Positions 27,591-37,133 are shown, counted from the first letter of the stretch. The stretch is 64,000 nt of DNA from Ignavibacteriales bacterium (GCA_003562775.1 PWTU01000190.1:1-64000); one strand, 5' to 3'. Numbers and translations are program-made. The notes: generated by a model from the letters alone, not told the origin.

Positions 27591-28062
27591 ACGCACTCCG
27601 AAAGATTCGCAGGTCGAAATGACCGAAATGGTATTGCCGAACGACACCAATACGCTTGGAAATATGCTCGGGGGTAAATTAATGCATCTCATCGATATCG
27701 CCGCGGCAATAGCGGGAGCGCGTCATGCGAATAAAGTCGCAGTTACGGCATCGGTTGATGAACTTAATTTTCTGCACCCGATCAAGCTTGGCGAAGTAGT
27801 GATACTGCGGGCATCGGTTAACAGGGTCTTTAATACATCTATGGAAATCGGAGTTAAAGTGTTTTCTCAAAATTTGCGTACCGGGGAATTGATACACGCC
27901 AACAGCGCGTATCTGACATTTGTAGCACTTAATGACAACGGAAAACCGTCGCGCATTGCTCCGATTTATCCCGAAAATGAGGAAGAGAAACGGCGCTATC
28001 GTGAAGCGCTTGAACGAAGAGATCGCCGTTTGCAGCATCGCAAACATCGAAAGAAATCGTGA
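27553..28062 (+). CDS. Acyl-CoA thioesterase, hotdog fold
   Basis: The 169-residue protein is a single hotdog domain of the YciA/ACOT type. Motifs seen are LPNDTNTLGNMLGGKLMHLIDIAAAIAG split across residues 29-55, VDELNFLHPIKLGE and NSAYLTFVAL. These enzymes hydrolyse acyl-CoA to free acid and CoA. The start is uncertain: ATG at 27553 or 27571, or a GTG at 27493, all lie inside the bamD tail. The C-terminus is very basic (about 25 residues rich in Arg, His and Lys), which is common in this subgroup. Confidence 0.88.
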   Translation: MNSRTEMDLSHDKRTPKDSQVEMTEMVLPNDTNTLGNMLGGKLMHLIDIAAAIAGARHANKVAVTASVDELNFLHPIKLGEVVILRASVNRVFNTSMEIGVKVFSQNLRTGELIHANSAYLTFVALNDNGKPSRIAPIYPENEEEKRRYREALERRDRRLQHRKHRKKS

Positions 28063-28065
28063 ACA

Positions 28066-30264
28066 ATGCCGGGTAAAGGGGATTTAAAACAATATCAAAG
28101 AGTTGCAGTATGCGTTCTGCTTATTACCACGGGCGTAATCATACCCCCACGTGTCAACGGTGATATTATCAGGAACGTTCCCGTTGGCCCGGTAGACTTC
28201 ATTCCTCTCCAATACAAACCGAGTAGTATGTTGGCCGCACATCCCTTGGAACGCGACGTTCAGAATCTGATTGTGACCTACACCTCACCCGTTCTGTCGA
28301 TTATCAACGGCGATGAATCTGTTACCGTCAATCTTGATCACATTCCTGCTATACTCGAACCGATGCGCAACCGGGACAAACCCGATAATCTTGTCTACGT
28401 ACCGTTGCATAAAAATGAAATCCATATTATCCGGTACGATAGGAATGAGGGAATTTTCACAACCGTTTCTGAAATGAGATTGGATAATATACCTGTTTCC
28501 CTGCGAACCGTAGATGTAACGGATAACGGACATGACGATATTTTGTTGCTGATGCAAAACACAACCGGTGTCGGTTTTATTCGCAATAACGGCAACGGCA
28601 GCTTTGAAGAAATTGAATATTTATTCGAAGAAATTCTTGTTTCTCAGTTTCAGGTAGTGGATATCAACGGTGATGGGATTAATGATTTTATTTTATTCGA
28701 TCCTGTACAGAATGCGATCCTTTTTCAGTATGGATTCGGTGATATGGTTTTTTCACTTGGACGGGTACAAAGTTTGCCTGCGCCGATTTCTTTTTTCCGG
28801 GCGCTGCCGATTGTAGAGGATTCGATATATGATCTTATAACGGTATCGCCGGAGAGGAAAGAATTCAACGTCTTTTTGGGTGATGGCCTCGGCCGGTACC
28901 GACATATACAAACCCACAAATTATCGTCAGGAAAACAATCAATTTTGTTTACAGCTCTGTTTAAAAATAACCGTCCCGATGTTGCAATGGCAGAGCAAAA
29001 CACCGGTTTGCTTCGTTTATATCGCAATAATACACTAAGGGGATATGAACCGGCCGGTATTATACAACTTTCTGCCGGTATACGCGATATCATACTTTTT
29101 AATGACGCGAAATCCGGTACAGATTATCTGTATGTACTCGACATCGATAATGACAGGTTGATTGTACTCCCGTTGCTGCCGTCAGAAGAAAATTTTTTAC
29201 CATCTAAACTTGTCCTTTCATCAGAAGCAAATGATTTGGTCTCCGGCAACTTGTTGGAGGGCCAACGACCGGAATTATATGTGCTTTGCAAAGAATCTGC
29301 GATAATATCTGTTTACTGGTACAACCGCAAGCATGAATTAAATCATTCTATGATACCCGTGCCGGGAAATCCGGACAATCTTTATATTGCACGCGGGCCT
29401 GAAGAAAAAATAAAACTCGTCGTTTCCGATCGAAAAACGGATATCATCACGATTATATCGATACACCGGGATCGAATTGAAGCGAATTTGTATGGCATTC
29501 CGGTTATGAAATCTTCCGAAGTGATCTATCTTGGAGTATCACCGGACGAACGATTTAAATTAGGGATGCTTTCTTATCCTTCCGTTCACCATACTCCGAC
29601 ACTTTCAGTTTTTGAACAGATCACCAGCGATGAATACATCGAACACACCATTACCCCGATAAAAGAAGGAGAAATTATTGCGCTTGACGTAATAGATATA
29701 ACCGGAAATGATGCGATTGATATCGTGTATATGTACCGGATGGAGAATGAGCAACAAGTGTATGTTACATCGGCATTAAACGATTCTGATTATACTTATA
29801 GAAGACAGGGAAATATATTATCACTGGAAGATTCAACCTCAACCCGTGGGTTTATCATTTCCGAAAGTACGCCGGATAATCATCTTTCATCGTTTATAAT
29901 ATATCTTGGTGAAGATGAAAATGGCAGAGGGCGCATCCGCAGGGCTACTGCCGACCGGAGCGGATTGCTAACCTGGGTCGGCGATGAGAGGAGTGTTCCG
30001 GTTATTCGATCTTTAAACGAAATTGTACCTGCACGCTCACCGGTCAGTTCATATAACGATCTGGTGTACTACAATGAGTTGACAGGCCAAATTGAAATTA
30101 TGTACACTAACGAAGACGGTACATTGCAGTCCGCAAAACCGATAAGGAAAGTTGACAATTTTTCAGCATTTACGATGTATTACGAACCAATCGAAAACAC
30201 ACGTATGCTTGTTTTAGGCGAAAAGAATAAACCATATATAAAGTTTTTGCGCATTAATGAATAA
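28066..30264 (+). CDS. Secreted FG-GAP/VCBS-repeat beta-propeller-like protein
   Basis: The 732-residue protein has an N-terminal hydrophobic signal (about 14-28) and repeated calcium-binding FG-GAP-type elements, best seen in DVTDNGHDDILLL, VDINGDGINDFILFD and LDIDNDRLIVL. Such repeats form a beta-propeller on the cell surface or in the periplasm. I see no sorting domain at its end. It overlaps the following metalloprotease gene by 8 bp, so both are made from one message and may work together outside the cell. No ligand can be named. Confidence 0.8.
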   Translation: MPGKGDLKQYQRVAVCVLLITTGVIIPPRVNGDIIRNVPVGPVDFIPLQYKPSSMLAAHPLERDVQNLIVTYTSPVLSIINGDESVTVNLDHIPAILEPMRNRDKPDNLVYVPLHKNEIHIIRYDRNEGIFTTVSEMRLDNIPVSLRTVDVTDNGHDDILLLMQNTTGVGFIRNNGNGSFEEIEYLFEEILVSQFQVVDINGDGINDFILFDPVQNAILFQYGFGDMVFSLGRVQSLPAPISFFRALPIVEDSIYDLITVSPERKEFNVFLGDGLGRYRHIQTHKLSSGKQSILFTALFKNNRPDVAMAEQNTGLLRLYRNNTLRGYEPAGIIQLSAGIRDIILFNDAKSGTDYLYVLDIDNDRLIVLPLLPSEENFLPSKLVLSSEANDLVSGNLLEGQRPELYVLCKESAIISVYWYNRKHELNHSMIPVPGNPDNLYIARGPEEKIKLVVSDRKTDIITIISIHRDRIEANLYGIPVMKSSEVIYLGVSPDERFKLGMLSYPSVHHTPTLSVFEQITSDEYIEHTITPIKEGEIIALDVIDITGNDAIDIVYMYRMENEQQVYVTSALNDSDYTYRRQGNILSLEDSTSTRGFIISESTPDNHLSSFIIYLGEDENGRGRIRRATADRSGLLTWVGDERSVPVIRSLNEIVPARSPVSSYNDLVYYNELTGQIEIMYTNEDGTLQSAKPIRKVDNFSAFTMYYEPIENTRMLVLGEKNKPYIKFLRINE

Positions 30265-31933
30265 AGTTATTTCATATATCACCGCGCTATTGATCTGCAT
30301 AGGATATAACCTGTCTGCGCAGTATTATTCTGACGATTATCGGCCTGATATAATTCAGATGTTAAACGAGGGAAAAAGTTTACAGGATGTGCTCTTACCG
30401 TATGAAAAATGTCTCACCGCCCCGATGATGGAAATAAAAGCGCATTTTGATAAACTTCCTCCATCGGTTCAAATGGAAGTGAATGAAATGTTTTCGTTGC
30501 CGGTGATGGAAACTTCAATGATTAGTCCGGACGGACTTTTTAAAATTCACTACGATACGTCGGCTTCGAGCCCGCACACGCCGTCGTTAATCGATGAAAG
30601 CGGGAATGGAATACCGGATTACATCGATTCAGTTGCGTCTATTTTTGATCACGTTTGGCATTATCAGATCGATGTGCTCGGCTACGAAAGTCCGTATATT
30701 GGCGATAGCGGTTGTTATCACGTATATGTGGTCAATATGCGAGTACGATTTCCCAGGCCTTCGTATGGGGCTACCATACTTTTAGAACCGGTAAGTGATG
30801 AAGATGAATATGCTACACGGTATAAAACTTATAGTTATGTCGATCACAAATACGAAGGATTTGCAACTCCCGGTTTAGATGGGCTGAGAGTAACGGCAGC
30901 TCACGAATTCCACCACGCGATTCAATTTGGGGCGTATGGGCATTCCGGTGCTGCTCACTCGCTTTTTTTCTATGAAATAACATCAACATGGATGGAAGAT
31001 GTAGTTTATCCTGATATTAACGACTATTACAATTATCTCAGACATCTGTTTGTCGAAACCCATACCAATCGTCCCTATCGAATACCGTTTTATCACAGCT
31101 CGGGTATTCATATGTATGCGCGTGCTATTTGGGGTATCATGATGGAGCGGCGATACAACCGGCACATAATGCGTGAAAAGTGGGAATATATCAGACATAG
31201 TCACCCGATTGATGCCATTGACTTGGCATTGCGAAATCACGGATCGACACTCGAGCAAGAGCTTGCCGAGTTTTATCTCTGGAAATTTTATACCGGGTCG
31301 AGAGCCCGTCCGGATAAATACTTTATCGACGGTGCGGATTATCCGATGCTGTCAAAAAAAACGCCGGTGATTCAACATCTGGGTGAATCGATGTTCAGAG
31401 ATGTCAATGTATTAATACAAACTCTGCATGTTCATGCGGTTACGGCCGGTGAACAGGATACGGTTTATTTTTTAGTGGGTAATGTTGAGAATGCGTTGAC
31501 CGATGGCGAAGAGTTTTATGAGCTGACGGTTTTCTCGGAGCGACAGCCGGATACTCTCCCAATAGGAAACGGATTATGGTATCGCCTGGAATCGAGTGAT
31601 TCGTCGGTTTGGAAAGTGTTTCCGCTTTATATGGAAACTCCCGTTGCCGATGACCGGGTATTGGTATACCCAAACCCATTTCGAACAGGGCAGGCGTCAT
31701 CCTTATCGTTTGTGATAGATACTTCAGATGAAGTTGATTTGACAATATTTTCCAGCGACATGCGCCTGGTATTCAACGATACCGTAAATCCGGAGAGCTC
31801 GTTCGATCGATCGGTCGTCCGGTGGAATGGTCTCGACAACAGGAATCGGCCGGTTGCGAGTGGTGTGTATTTGTATGTATTGCAATATAACGACGCCGTG
31901 CGAAAAGGAAAAGTAACTCTTATACGGGAATAA
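30257..31933 (+). CDS. Secreted MXAN_6640-type metalloprotease with FlgD-like/T9SS-type C-terminal domain
   Basis: The 558-residue protein has a signal peptide (about 1-21), a catalytic domain with the zinc motif HEFHHAIQFG (about 216-225) near VTAA, and a C-terminal Ig-like domain (about 470-558). The end carries the VYPNPF-start and the GVYLYVLQYND-GKVTLIRE pattern found in type IX secretion sorting and FlgD-like domains. Its layout fits the MXAN_6640 family of putative metalloproteases. The stop is followed immediately, with no spacer, by the ATG of ccmA. Confidence 0.87.
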   Translation: MNKVISYITALLICIGYNLSAQYYSDDYRPDIIQMLNEGKSLQDVLLPYEKCLTAPMMEIKAHFDKLPPSVQMEVNEMFSLPVMETSMISPDGLFKIHYDTSASSPHTPSLIDESGNGIPDYIDSVASIFDHVWHYQIDVLGYESPYIGDSGCYHVYVVNMRVRFPRPSYGATILLEPVSDEDEYATRYKTYSYVDHKYEGFATPGLDGLRVTAAHEFHHAIQFGAYGHSGAAHSLFFYEITSTWMEDVVYPDINDYYNYLRHLFVETHTNRPYRIPFYHSSGIHMYARAIWGIMMERRYNRHIMREKWEYIRHSHPIDAIDLALRNHGSTLEQELAEFYLWKFYTGSRARPDKYFIDGADYPMLSKKTPVIQHLGESMFRDVNVLIQTLHVHAVTAGEQDTVYFLVGNVENALTDGEEFYELTVFSERQPDTLPIGNGLWYRLESSDSSVWKVFPLYMETPVADDRVLVYPNPFRTGQASSLSFVIDTSDEVDLTIFSSDMRLVFNDTVNPESSFDRSVVRWNGLDNRNRPVASGVYLYVLQYNDAVRKGKVTLIRE

Positions 31934-32611
31934 ATGAATTCAATCATACTACAGCTTGAGAATATTCGTAAAGAATTCTCACGCCGGATAATCTTCGATA
32001 AGATCGATCTGATGTTGAAGAACGGAAATTCACTTGCAATTACCGGCATCAACGGATCGGGAAAATCGACGCTTGTTAAGATCATTGCGGGTATATTATC
32101 ACCGACTCGTGGTGCGTTAACATTGTCGGTAAACGGTCTTGAGTTGAAGATCGAACGATATCATAATCATGTCGGTTTTGTGGCGCCGTATATTCACATG
32201 TATGACGAGTTTTCTGCGTATGAGAATTTAAAATTTTTTGCACGTATTCGCGGGCTGACATTCGATAAACAATATGTCGATTACTTGCTCGATCGTGTGG
32301 TTTTATACGACCGTCGCAATGACGCGGTTCGTACCTATTCCAGCGGTATGAAACAACGGTTAAAATATGCCTTTGCACTATTACATAAACCGGAGGTATT
32401 AATATTTGATGAGCCGCGCGCCAATCTCGACAGGCACGGTATAGCGACGGTGTATGAAATAATGGAAGAGCATAAACCGGACGGCATTCTTATATTAGCC
32501 ACGAATGATCAGGAAGATCTTTCGTATGCGGAAACTATTCTGAACCTGGATGAGTTACGGATGGCGAAGGTTGGTGTGAAAAAAGAGCAAATTAATGTAG
32601 TGGCAAAATAA
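31934..32611 (+). CDS. ccmA: Haem exporter ATP-binding protein CcmA
   Basis: CcmA is the ATPase that, with CcmB, CcmC and CcmD, releases holo-CcmE in cytochrome c maturation. The 225-residue protein has Walker A GINGSGKST (about 36-44), signature YSSGMKQRL (about 135-143) and Walker B VLIFDEPRANLD (about 154-165). Identification as CcmA rests on the following ccmB, ccmC, ccmD, ccmE and ccmF genes. Its ATG abuts the stop of the secreted protease gene, so the two lie on one transcript. Confidence 0.92.
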   Translation: MNSIILQLENIRKEFSRRIIFDKIDLMLKNGNSLAITGINGSGKSTLVKIIAGILSPTRGALTLSVNGLELKIERYHNHVGFVAPYIHMYDEFSAYENLKFFARIRGLTFDKQYVDYLLDRVVLYDRRNDAVRTYSSGMKQRLKYAFALLHKPEVLIFDEPRANLDRHGIATVYEIMEEHKPDGILILATNDQEDLSYAETILNLDELRMAKVGVKKEQINVVAK

Positions 32612-32621
32612 TTTTAATCCA

Positions 32622-33287
32622 ATGATCCAACAAACAACGGCGGTATTTCTTAAAGACTTTCAATCTGAATTGAGAACCCGATATGCAATCAATGCACTCG
32701 TAATGTTTGTAATTACAACGTTATCGATTATCCTTTTCTCCATCGGCGGTGAACGGGTTTCGCTCGAGGTGCTTGCAGGAATGCTCTGGGTCGTTATTTT
32801 CTTCTCGGCAATGTCCGGTTTATCGAGATCGTTTGTAAGTGAGGAAGAACGTGGCACAACGATGACGCTCCAATTGTTGGCACAACCGGCGGTAGTATAT
32901 TTCGGTAAATTATTGTTTAATCTGGTGCTCATCATTTCCATCAATACACTGGTCGTTGCTTTGTATTTATTACTCATTCCTTTATTTGTCGTTCAGACGG
33001 CAAGCATTTTTTTTCTAACCCTTTTTCTCGGCAGTGTCGGATTGGCTTGTGCTTCGACCATAATTGCCGCGATAATTGCAAAAGCAAATTCCAAAGGAAC
33101 GCTTTATCCGGTGCTTTCGTTTCCAATATTGTTGCCGCTATTAATGACGGTAATGAACGCTACTAAATTGTCGCTCGACGGCGCTCCCTTTGCCGAAGCA
33201 ACCGGTGAATTTCGAGTGCTAATTTCATATTCCGTCGTTCTGATAGCGGTTTCCTGGGTACTATTTGATTATGTATGGAAAGATTGA
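32622..33287 (+). CDS. ccmB: Haem exporter permease CcmB
   Basis: The 221-residue protein has six hydrophobic segments and the CcmB layout, with an N-terminal KDFQSELRTRYAINAL segment (about 10-25) and a cytoplasmic loop SEEERGTTMTLQLLAQP (about 73-89) that contacts the ATPase. CcmB forms the membrane core of the CcmABCD complex. It follows ccmA by 10 bp. A 187-bp spacer with a candidate operator separates it from ccmC. Confidence 0.92.
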   Translation: MIQQTTAVFLKDFQSELRTRYAINALVMFVITTLSIILFSIGGERVSLEVLAGMLWVVIFFSAMSGLSRSFVSEEERGTTMTLQLLAQPAVVYFGKLLFNLVLIISINTLVVALYLLLIPLFVVQTASIFFLTLFLGSVGLACASTIIAAIIAKANSKGTLYPVLSFPILLPLLMTVMNATKLSLDGAPFAEATGEFRVLISYSVVLIAVSWVLFDYVWKD

Positions 33288-33439
33288 ACATGTTGCCTAA
33301 TTCCTGAGGTTTTCTTATTTTTAAAATATTTACGGACTCTGAGTTCCGATTATTGAGATTATTGAGAGAGAATTTTTAAAAAGTTCCCATTAGAGTTAAA
33401 ATTTCTGTATAATAATGTGGCACAGCGTTTGATATCATA

Positions 33440-33460
33440 TATGTTGTAAATTTCAACATA
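33440..33460. promoter_or_regulatory. 21-bp near-perfect palindrome upstream of ccmC, candidate operator
   Basis: TATGTTG and CAACATA flank the 7-base centre TAAATTT, and the inner bases also mirror except for one pair. The element directly abuts the AGGAG ribosome-binding site of ccmC. A TATAAT box sits at 33408-33413, so a repressor bound here would cover the start region of a transcript, and the same sequence could form an RNA hairpin near the ribosome-binding site. Confidence 0.5.
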
Positions 33461-33474
33461 GGAGAAAACGGGTT

Positions 33475-34188
33475 TTGAAATATAAGTTCTGGAAGATTTT
33501 TCTTGGTATTTGGTTAGCGATAGTCATAATCATTGGGTTTTCATTTGAGATTGTTGACTCACCTCAAAATTGGTATGAATTCCCGAATATACCCGGACTC
33601 GAGAACAAAGCCCGGATTATTTTTTTCCATGTTCCGACTGCGTGGATTGCAGTCGTAGCATTTTTAATGGCGATGGTCAACGGAATACGATACCTCCGGA
33701 AGAATGATCTTGAGTATGATGTACGCTCTTCATCTGCCGCCGGTCTCGGATTGATATTTTGCATCCTTGCTACGGTCACCGGTGCAATTTGGGCAAAGTT
33801 TAACTGGGGCGCATACTGGAATTGGGATCCCCGGCAAACGAGCATATTTGTACTTATGTTAATTTATGGTGCATACTTTGCCCTTCGTTCGGCGATAGAA
33901 GTTGACGAAAAGCGGGCAAGTTTGTCGGCAGTGTATGCGATTATCGCCTTTGTCACGGTTCCTTTTTTAGTGTTCATAATGCCGAGAATGATGAGCGGCT
34001 TACATCCCGGTTCGGCAAGCGATGAAGGCGCCGGGCCGGTAGTTGATTTTAGTATGGATACCACGATGTATATCGTTTTTATTGCATCTTTGTTCGGTTT
34101 TACATTGTTATATTTATGGATATATGAATTGAGAGTCCGGTTAGGTATGATAGAATTGAGGCATGAATCACTTCGGTCACAAGAATAG
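33475..34188 (+). CDS. ccmC: Haem exporter protein CcmC
   Basis: CcmC presents haem to CcmE. The 237-residue protein has six transmembrane helices and the tryptophan-rich haem-handling motif WGAYWNWDPRQT (about 105-116). Conserved periplasmic histidines are visible in FFHVPTAW (about 50-57) and SGLHPGSA. The start is TTG, with AGGAG about 11 nt upstream. It is followed by a very short ccmD gene after 10 bp. Confidence 0.95.
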   Translation: MKYKFWKIFLGIWLAIVIIIGFSFEIVDSPQNWYEFPNIPGLENKARIIFFHVPTAWIAVVAFLMAMVNGIRYLRKNDLEYDVRSSSAAGLGLIFCILATVTGAIWAKFNWGAYWNWDPRQTSIFVLMLIYGAYFALRSAIEVDEKRASLSAVYAIIAFVTVPFLVFIMPRMMSGLHPGSASDEGAGPVVDFSMDTTMYIVFIASLFGFTLLYLWIYELRVRLGMIELRHESLRSQE

Positions 34189-34198
34189 GAGATATTGA

Positions 34199-34339
34199 TT
34201 GGAATCATTATATGATTTTCTCGATAAGCATGATATTTATATAGTACTGGTAGTTGTGCTTGTAATCTGGTTGTTATTATATTTTTATTTATTCCGGCTC
34301 GATAAAAAAATAAGCAAAATTGAAGAAACAGGTAAGTGA
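34199..34339 (+). CDS. ccmD: CcmD-family micro-subunit
   Basis: A 46-codon frame starts at TTG (34199), 7 nt after a good AGGAG site, and encodes a protein with an N-terminal polar stretch (LESLYDFLDKHDIYI), one hydrophobic helix of about 20 residues and a basic, lysine-rich tail (FRLDKKISKIEE). Size, single helix, topology and position between ccmC and ccmE all match CcmD, which ties CcmABC together and helps release holo-CcmE. Sequence similarity among CcmD proteins is weak, so context carries much of the call. Confidence 0.8.
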   Translation: MESLYDFLDKHDIYIVLVVVLVIWLLLYFYLFRLDKKISKIEETGK

Positions 34340-34386
34340 AAAGTTTTAGAAGATTATAATAATCAACATCGTAAAGGAGTGTCGGT

Positions 34387-34797
34387 ATGAATACAAAAGC
34401 AATCGTGGCGGGTGTTATTATCGTAATATTTCTCATTTTTGGAGCGTGGTCGTTCCTCGAGAGTAATGTTGAGTATACTGATTTCCAGTCGGCTTATGAG
34501 ACCGGACGAACCGTTCAGGTAGAAGGCACCTGGGTGAAAGAAAAAGGCGAGCGATATGATGCGAATCAAAATGAGTTTACATTTTATATGGCTGACAAAA
34601 ATGATCAGGTAGTCCGCGTAGTGCTTGAAGGTCCCCGTCCGAATAATTTTGAAATAGCCACCAGTGTCGTTGCGCGCGGCCGCTTCGTGTCGGAAGATGA
34701 GTTTCGCTCGACGAACGTGCTCACCAAATGCCCCTCAAAATATGAGGGTTCCGTTGAAGAAATGATGGGCGGCGCAGAGAAGCAATATTATGAATAA
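34387..34797 (+). CDS. ccmE: Cytochrome c maturation haem chaperone CcmE, CxxxY variant
   Basis: CcmE carries haem from CcmABCD to CcmF. This 136-residue protein has one N-terminal membrane helix (about 5-23) and an OB-fold domain. The canonical haem-binding motif HxxxY is absent. In its place is CPSKY (Cys about 115, Tyr about 119), the CxxxY variant known from archaea and Desulfovibrio-type systems. The C-terminal tail is short. An AAAGGAG site precedes the ATG. It sits between ccmD and ccmF. Confidence 0.9.
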   Translation: MNTKAIVAGVIIVIFLIFGAWSFLESNVEYTDFQSAYETGRTVQVEGTWVKEKGERYDANQNEFTFYMADKNDQVVRVVLEGPRPNNFEIATSVVARGRFVSEDEFRSTNVLTKCPSKYEGSVEEMMGGAEKQYYE

Positions 34798-34838
34798 TGT
34801 GCGTACCTGGACAGGGTGCTTATAACCAAGGAGGATAA

Positions 34839-37133
34839 ATGATAGGCAGTATTATAATTAAAATCGCATTTCTCGGAATAATAGTATCGCTTGGCGCCTA
34901 TTATCTCTCGTTTAGAAATCAAAACCAAAAGTTTCTACCCTATGCACGCGCCGGATATCATACAGCAGTTGTCGGACTTATGATCGCATCGGCAATACTT
35001 ATGTATCTTATCCTGACGCATCAATTTCAATATACTTATGTCTGGAGCTATAGCTCCACAACGCTCCCCACCGGATTGTTGGCCGCTTCGTTCTGGGCGG
35101 GTCAGGAAGGCAGTTTTCTTCTTTGGGCGCTGTTAGCAGGTTTGGTCGGAGTGTTTCTGATGTCATATGCCACCAATAAAGGATATGAAGGTCAGTTGAT
35201 GTTTGTATATTCCTTGATTGTCGGTGTACTGTTGCTGATGCTCATCGTGAAAGACCCATTTTTACGGGTCTGGCAATCGTTCCCCGGACAGGTTGAAGCA
35301 GGATTTATTCCGCCGGATGGGCGAGGTATGAACCCACTTCTGCAAAATTACTGGATGGTTATCCATCCACCGATATTATTTGTCGGATTTGCAGCTATGG
35401 GTGCAACGTATGCCTTTGCGGTTGCTGCGTTATTGAAAAAAGATTACACGCACTGGGTTCGACCGGCAACACCCTGGTTTGCATTCGGTGTGCTGTCGCT
35501 CGGGCTGGGCATAATGTTAGGCGGTTACTGGGCGTACGAGACTCTTGGCTGGGGTGGTTACTGGGCATGGGATCCGGTAGAGAATTCATCTCTTGTACCA
35601 TGGCTTATCGGACTTGCAGCGTTACATACAATGCTGGCGCAGAGACGCAGCGGGGCATTTGTGCGTACTAATCTGATACTCGGGATTTTGACGTTTGTGC
35701 TTGTTCTATATAGTACATTTTTAACCCGTAGCGGTGTTCTTGGTGCTACCTCCGTACACTCATTTGTGGAACCCGGCTGGATGGCATATATACTGTTATT
35801 GTCTTTTATCATATTCTTCGGCGGTTTCGGTTTGCTGTTGTTGTTTGTGAGAATGCGCGAGATGCCGAGCGTACCGATTGAGTATAATTATATGTCGAAA
35901 GAGTTTGCACTATTCCTGGGGTCGGCATCGCTTATTTTTATTGCATTGTTTACTATTGTCGGGACATCGTCGCCGATCATTACCAACTTGATCAAAGGAC
36001 AGGTGAGCGCTGTAGATATTTCGTTCTATGAACAAACCACCACGCCATTTGGAATTGCAGTTGCATTCCTTGCCGGATTTGCACAGATACTGTGGTGGAA
36101 ATCTTCGAAAACAAGAAATATTTTAAAGAATATGCTTCCCGCTTTGATAATTGCCGCTATTGCAACCGGGATTATGATCGTAGTCGGATTGTCAACCATT
36201 ATGATGATCCTGCTGACGTTTGCCGCCTGGTTTGTGCTGGTAGTAAATATACAAATGGCTTTCAAGATCGGACGCGGTAACCCCCGGTTTATCGGTGGAG
36301 CAGTCGCCCATATCGGCGTTGGTTTACTCTTTCTTGGATTTATTACAACTGCAATGTACGACCGCCAACAAACGATCCAACTTGTACAAGGTGAGCCGGT
36401 TGAAGCGCTCGGGTACACGTTAACCTATACCGGATATTCGCCCGCCGGCCACGAACGCTGGGCGTTTAATGTTACCGCTGAACGAAACGGCAGAACCATT
36501 AATCTTGCACCGGTAATGTATCAAAGCGATTTCAACAATAGCTTAATTCGTAATCCCGATATTGTGAACCGGTTGACATTCGATTTTTATCTTGCTCCGC
36601 TCGGCCTTGATACAAAAGAGGTTGAAGGCGTTGCAGGGAGTACACATACCCTCAATAGAGGTATAGCAAAGACATTTGAGGATTATTCTATTACCTTTGT
36701 CGGATTCGATATGGACGCCGATCGGCATATGATGGGAAGCTCGAATGAGATGGTTATCGGTGTTATGCTTGATGTTACGCACGATGGATCCACCGAACGG
36801 GTTATACCGGAAGTCGTTAATCGCGCCGGAGAAATGGATTTCAGACCCGCGATGACTTCGGATGCGGCATTACAGTTTAATATTCAATCGATACGTCCGG
36901 ACCAGGAGAACCCCGATCGCTCAAGCGTAAGAGTTGAAATCGTAAAAGGCGGAACCACCCTTACCTCATCGGGGCCTGCAAGAACGCAGGACGTGCTTGT
37001 CGTTGAGGCGAGCATTCAGCCGTTTATTAATCTGGTATGGCTCGGAACAATCGTAACTATAATTGGTTTAATTATCACGATCGTTCGCCGTGCGCGGGAA
37101 GCCAGACCGAGGGATCAGGAATCGTGGGGGTAG
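34839..37133 (+). CDS. ccmF: Cytochrome c haem lyase subunit CcmF
   Basis: CcmF takes haem from CcmE and attaches it to apocytochrome c. The 764-residue protein has about 14-15 membrane segments and the WWD-type motif WGGYWAWDPVENSSLVPWL (about 234-252). The haem-ligand histidine regions HPPILFVGFAAMG and THSFVEPGW-like (SVHSFVEPGW) are present. A large soluble domain (about 510-725) precedes the last helix, as in the family. A strong AGGAGG site precedes the ATG. No CcmG, CcmH or CcmI gene follows before the terminator. Confidence 0.95.
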   Translation: MIGSIIIKIAFLGIIVSLGAYYLSFRNQNQKFLPYARAGYHTAVVGLMIASAILMYLILTHQFQYTYVWSYSSTTLPTGLLAASFWAGQEGSFLLWALLAGLVGVFLMSYATNKGYEGQLMFVYSLIVGVLLLMLIVKDPFLRVWQSFPGQVEAGFIPPDGRGMNPLLQNYWMVIHPPILFVGFAAMGATYAFAVAALLKKDYTHWVRPATPWFAFGVLSLGLGIMLGGYWAYETLGWGGYWAWDPVENSSLVPWLIGLAALHTMLAQRRSGAFVRTNLILGILTFVLVLYSTFLTRSGVLGATSVHSFVEPGWMAYILLLSFIIFFGGFGLLLLFVRMREMPSVPIEYNYMSKEFALFLGSASLIFIALFTIVGTSSPIITNLIKGQVSAVDISFYEQTTTPFGIAVAFLAGFAQILWWKSSKTRNILKNMLPALIIAAIATGIMIVVGLSTIMMILLTFAAWFVLVVNIQMAFKIGRGNPRFIGGAVAHIGVGLLFLGFITTAMYDRQQTIQLVQGEPVEALGYTLTYTGYSPAGHERWAFNVTAERNGRTINLAPVMYQSDFNNSLIRNPDIVNRLTFDFYLAPLGLDTKEVEGVAGSTHTLNRGIAKTFEDYSITFVGFDMDADRHMMGSSNEMVIGVMLDVTHDGSTERVIPEVVNRAGEMDFRPAMTSDAALQFNIQSIRPDQENPDRSSVRVEIVKGGTTLTSSGPARTQDVLVVEASIQPFINLVWLGTIVTIIGLIITIVRRAREARPRDQESWG

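Noticed and set aside
33288-33474. Additional small gene in the spacer between ccmB and ccmC
   Set aside because: No open frame with a start and ribosome-binding site exists there; the spacer holds only the TATAAT box and the palindrome.
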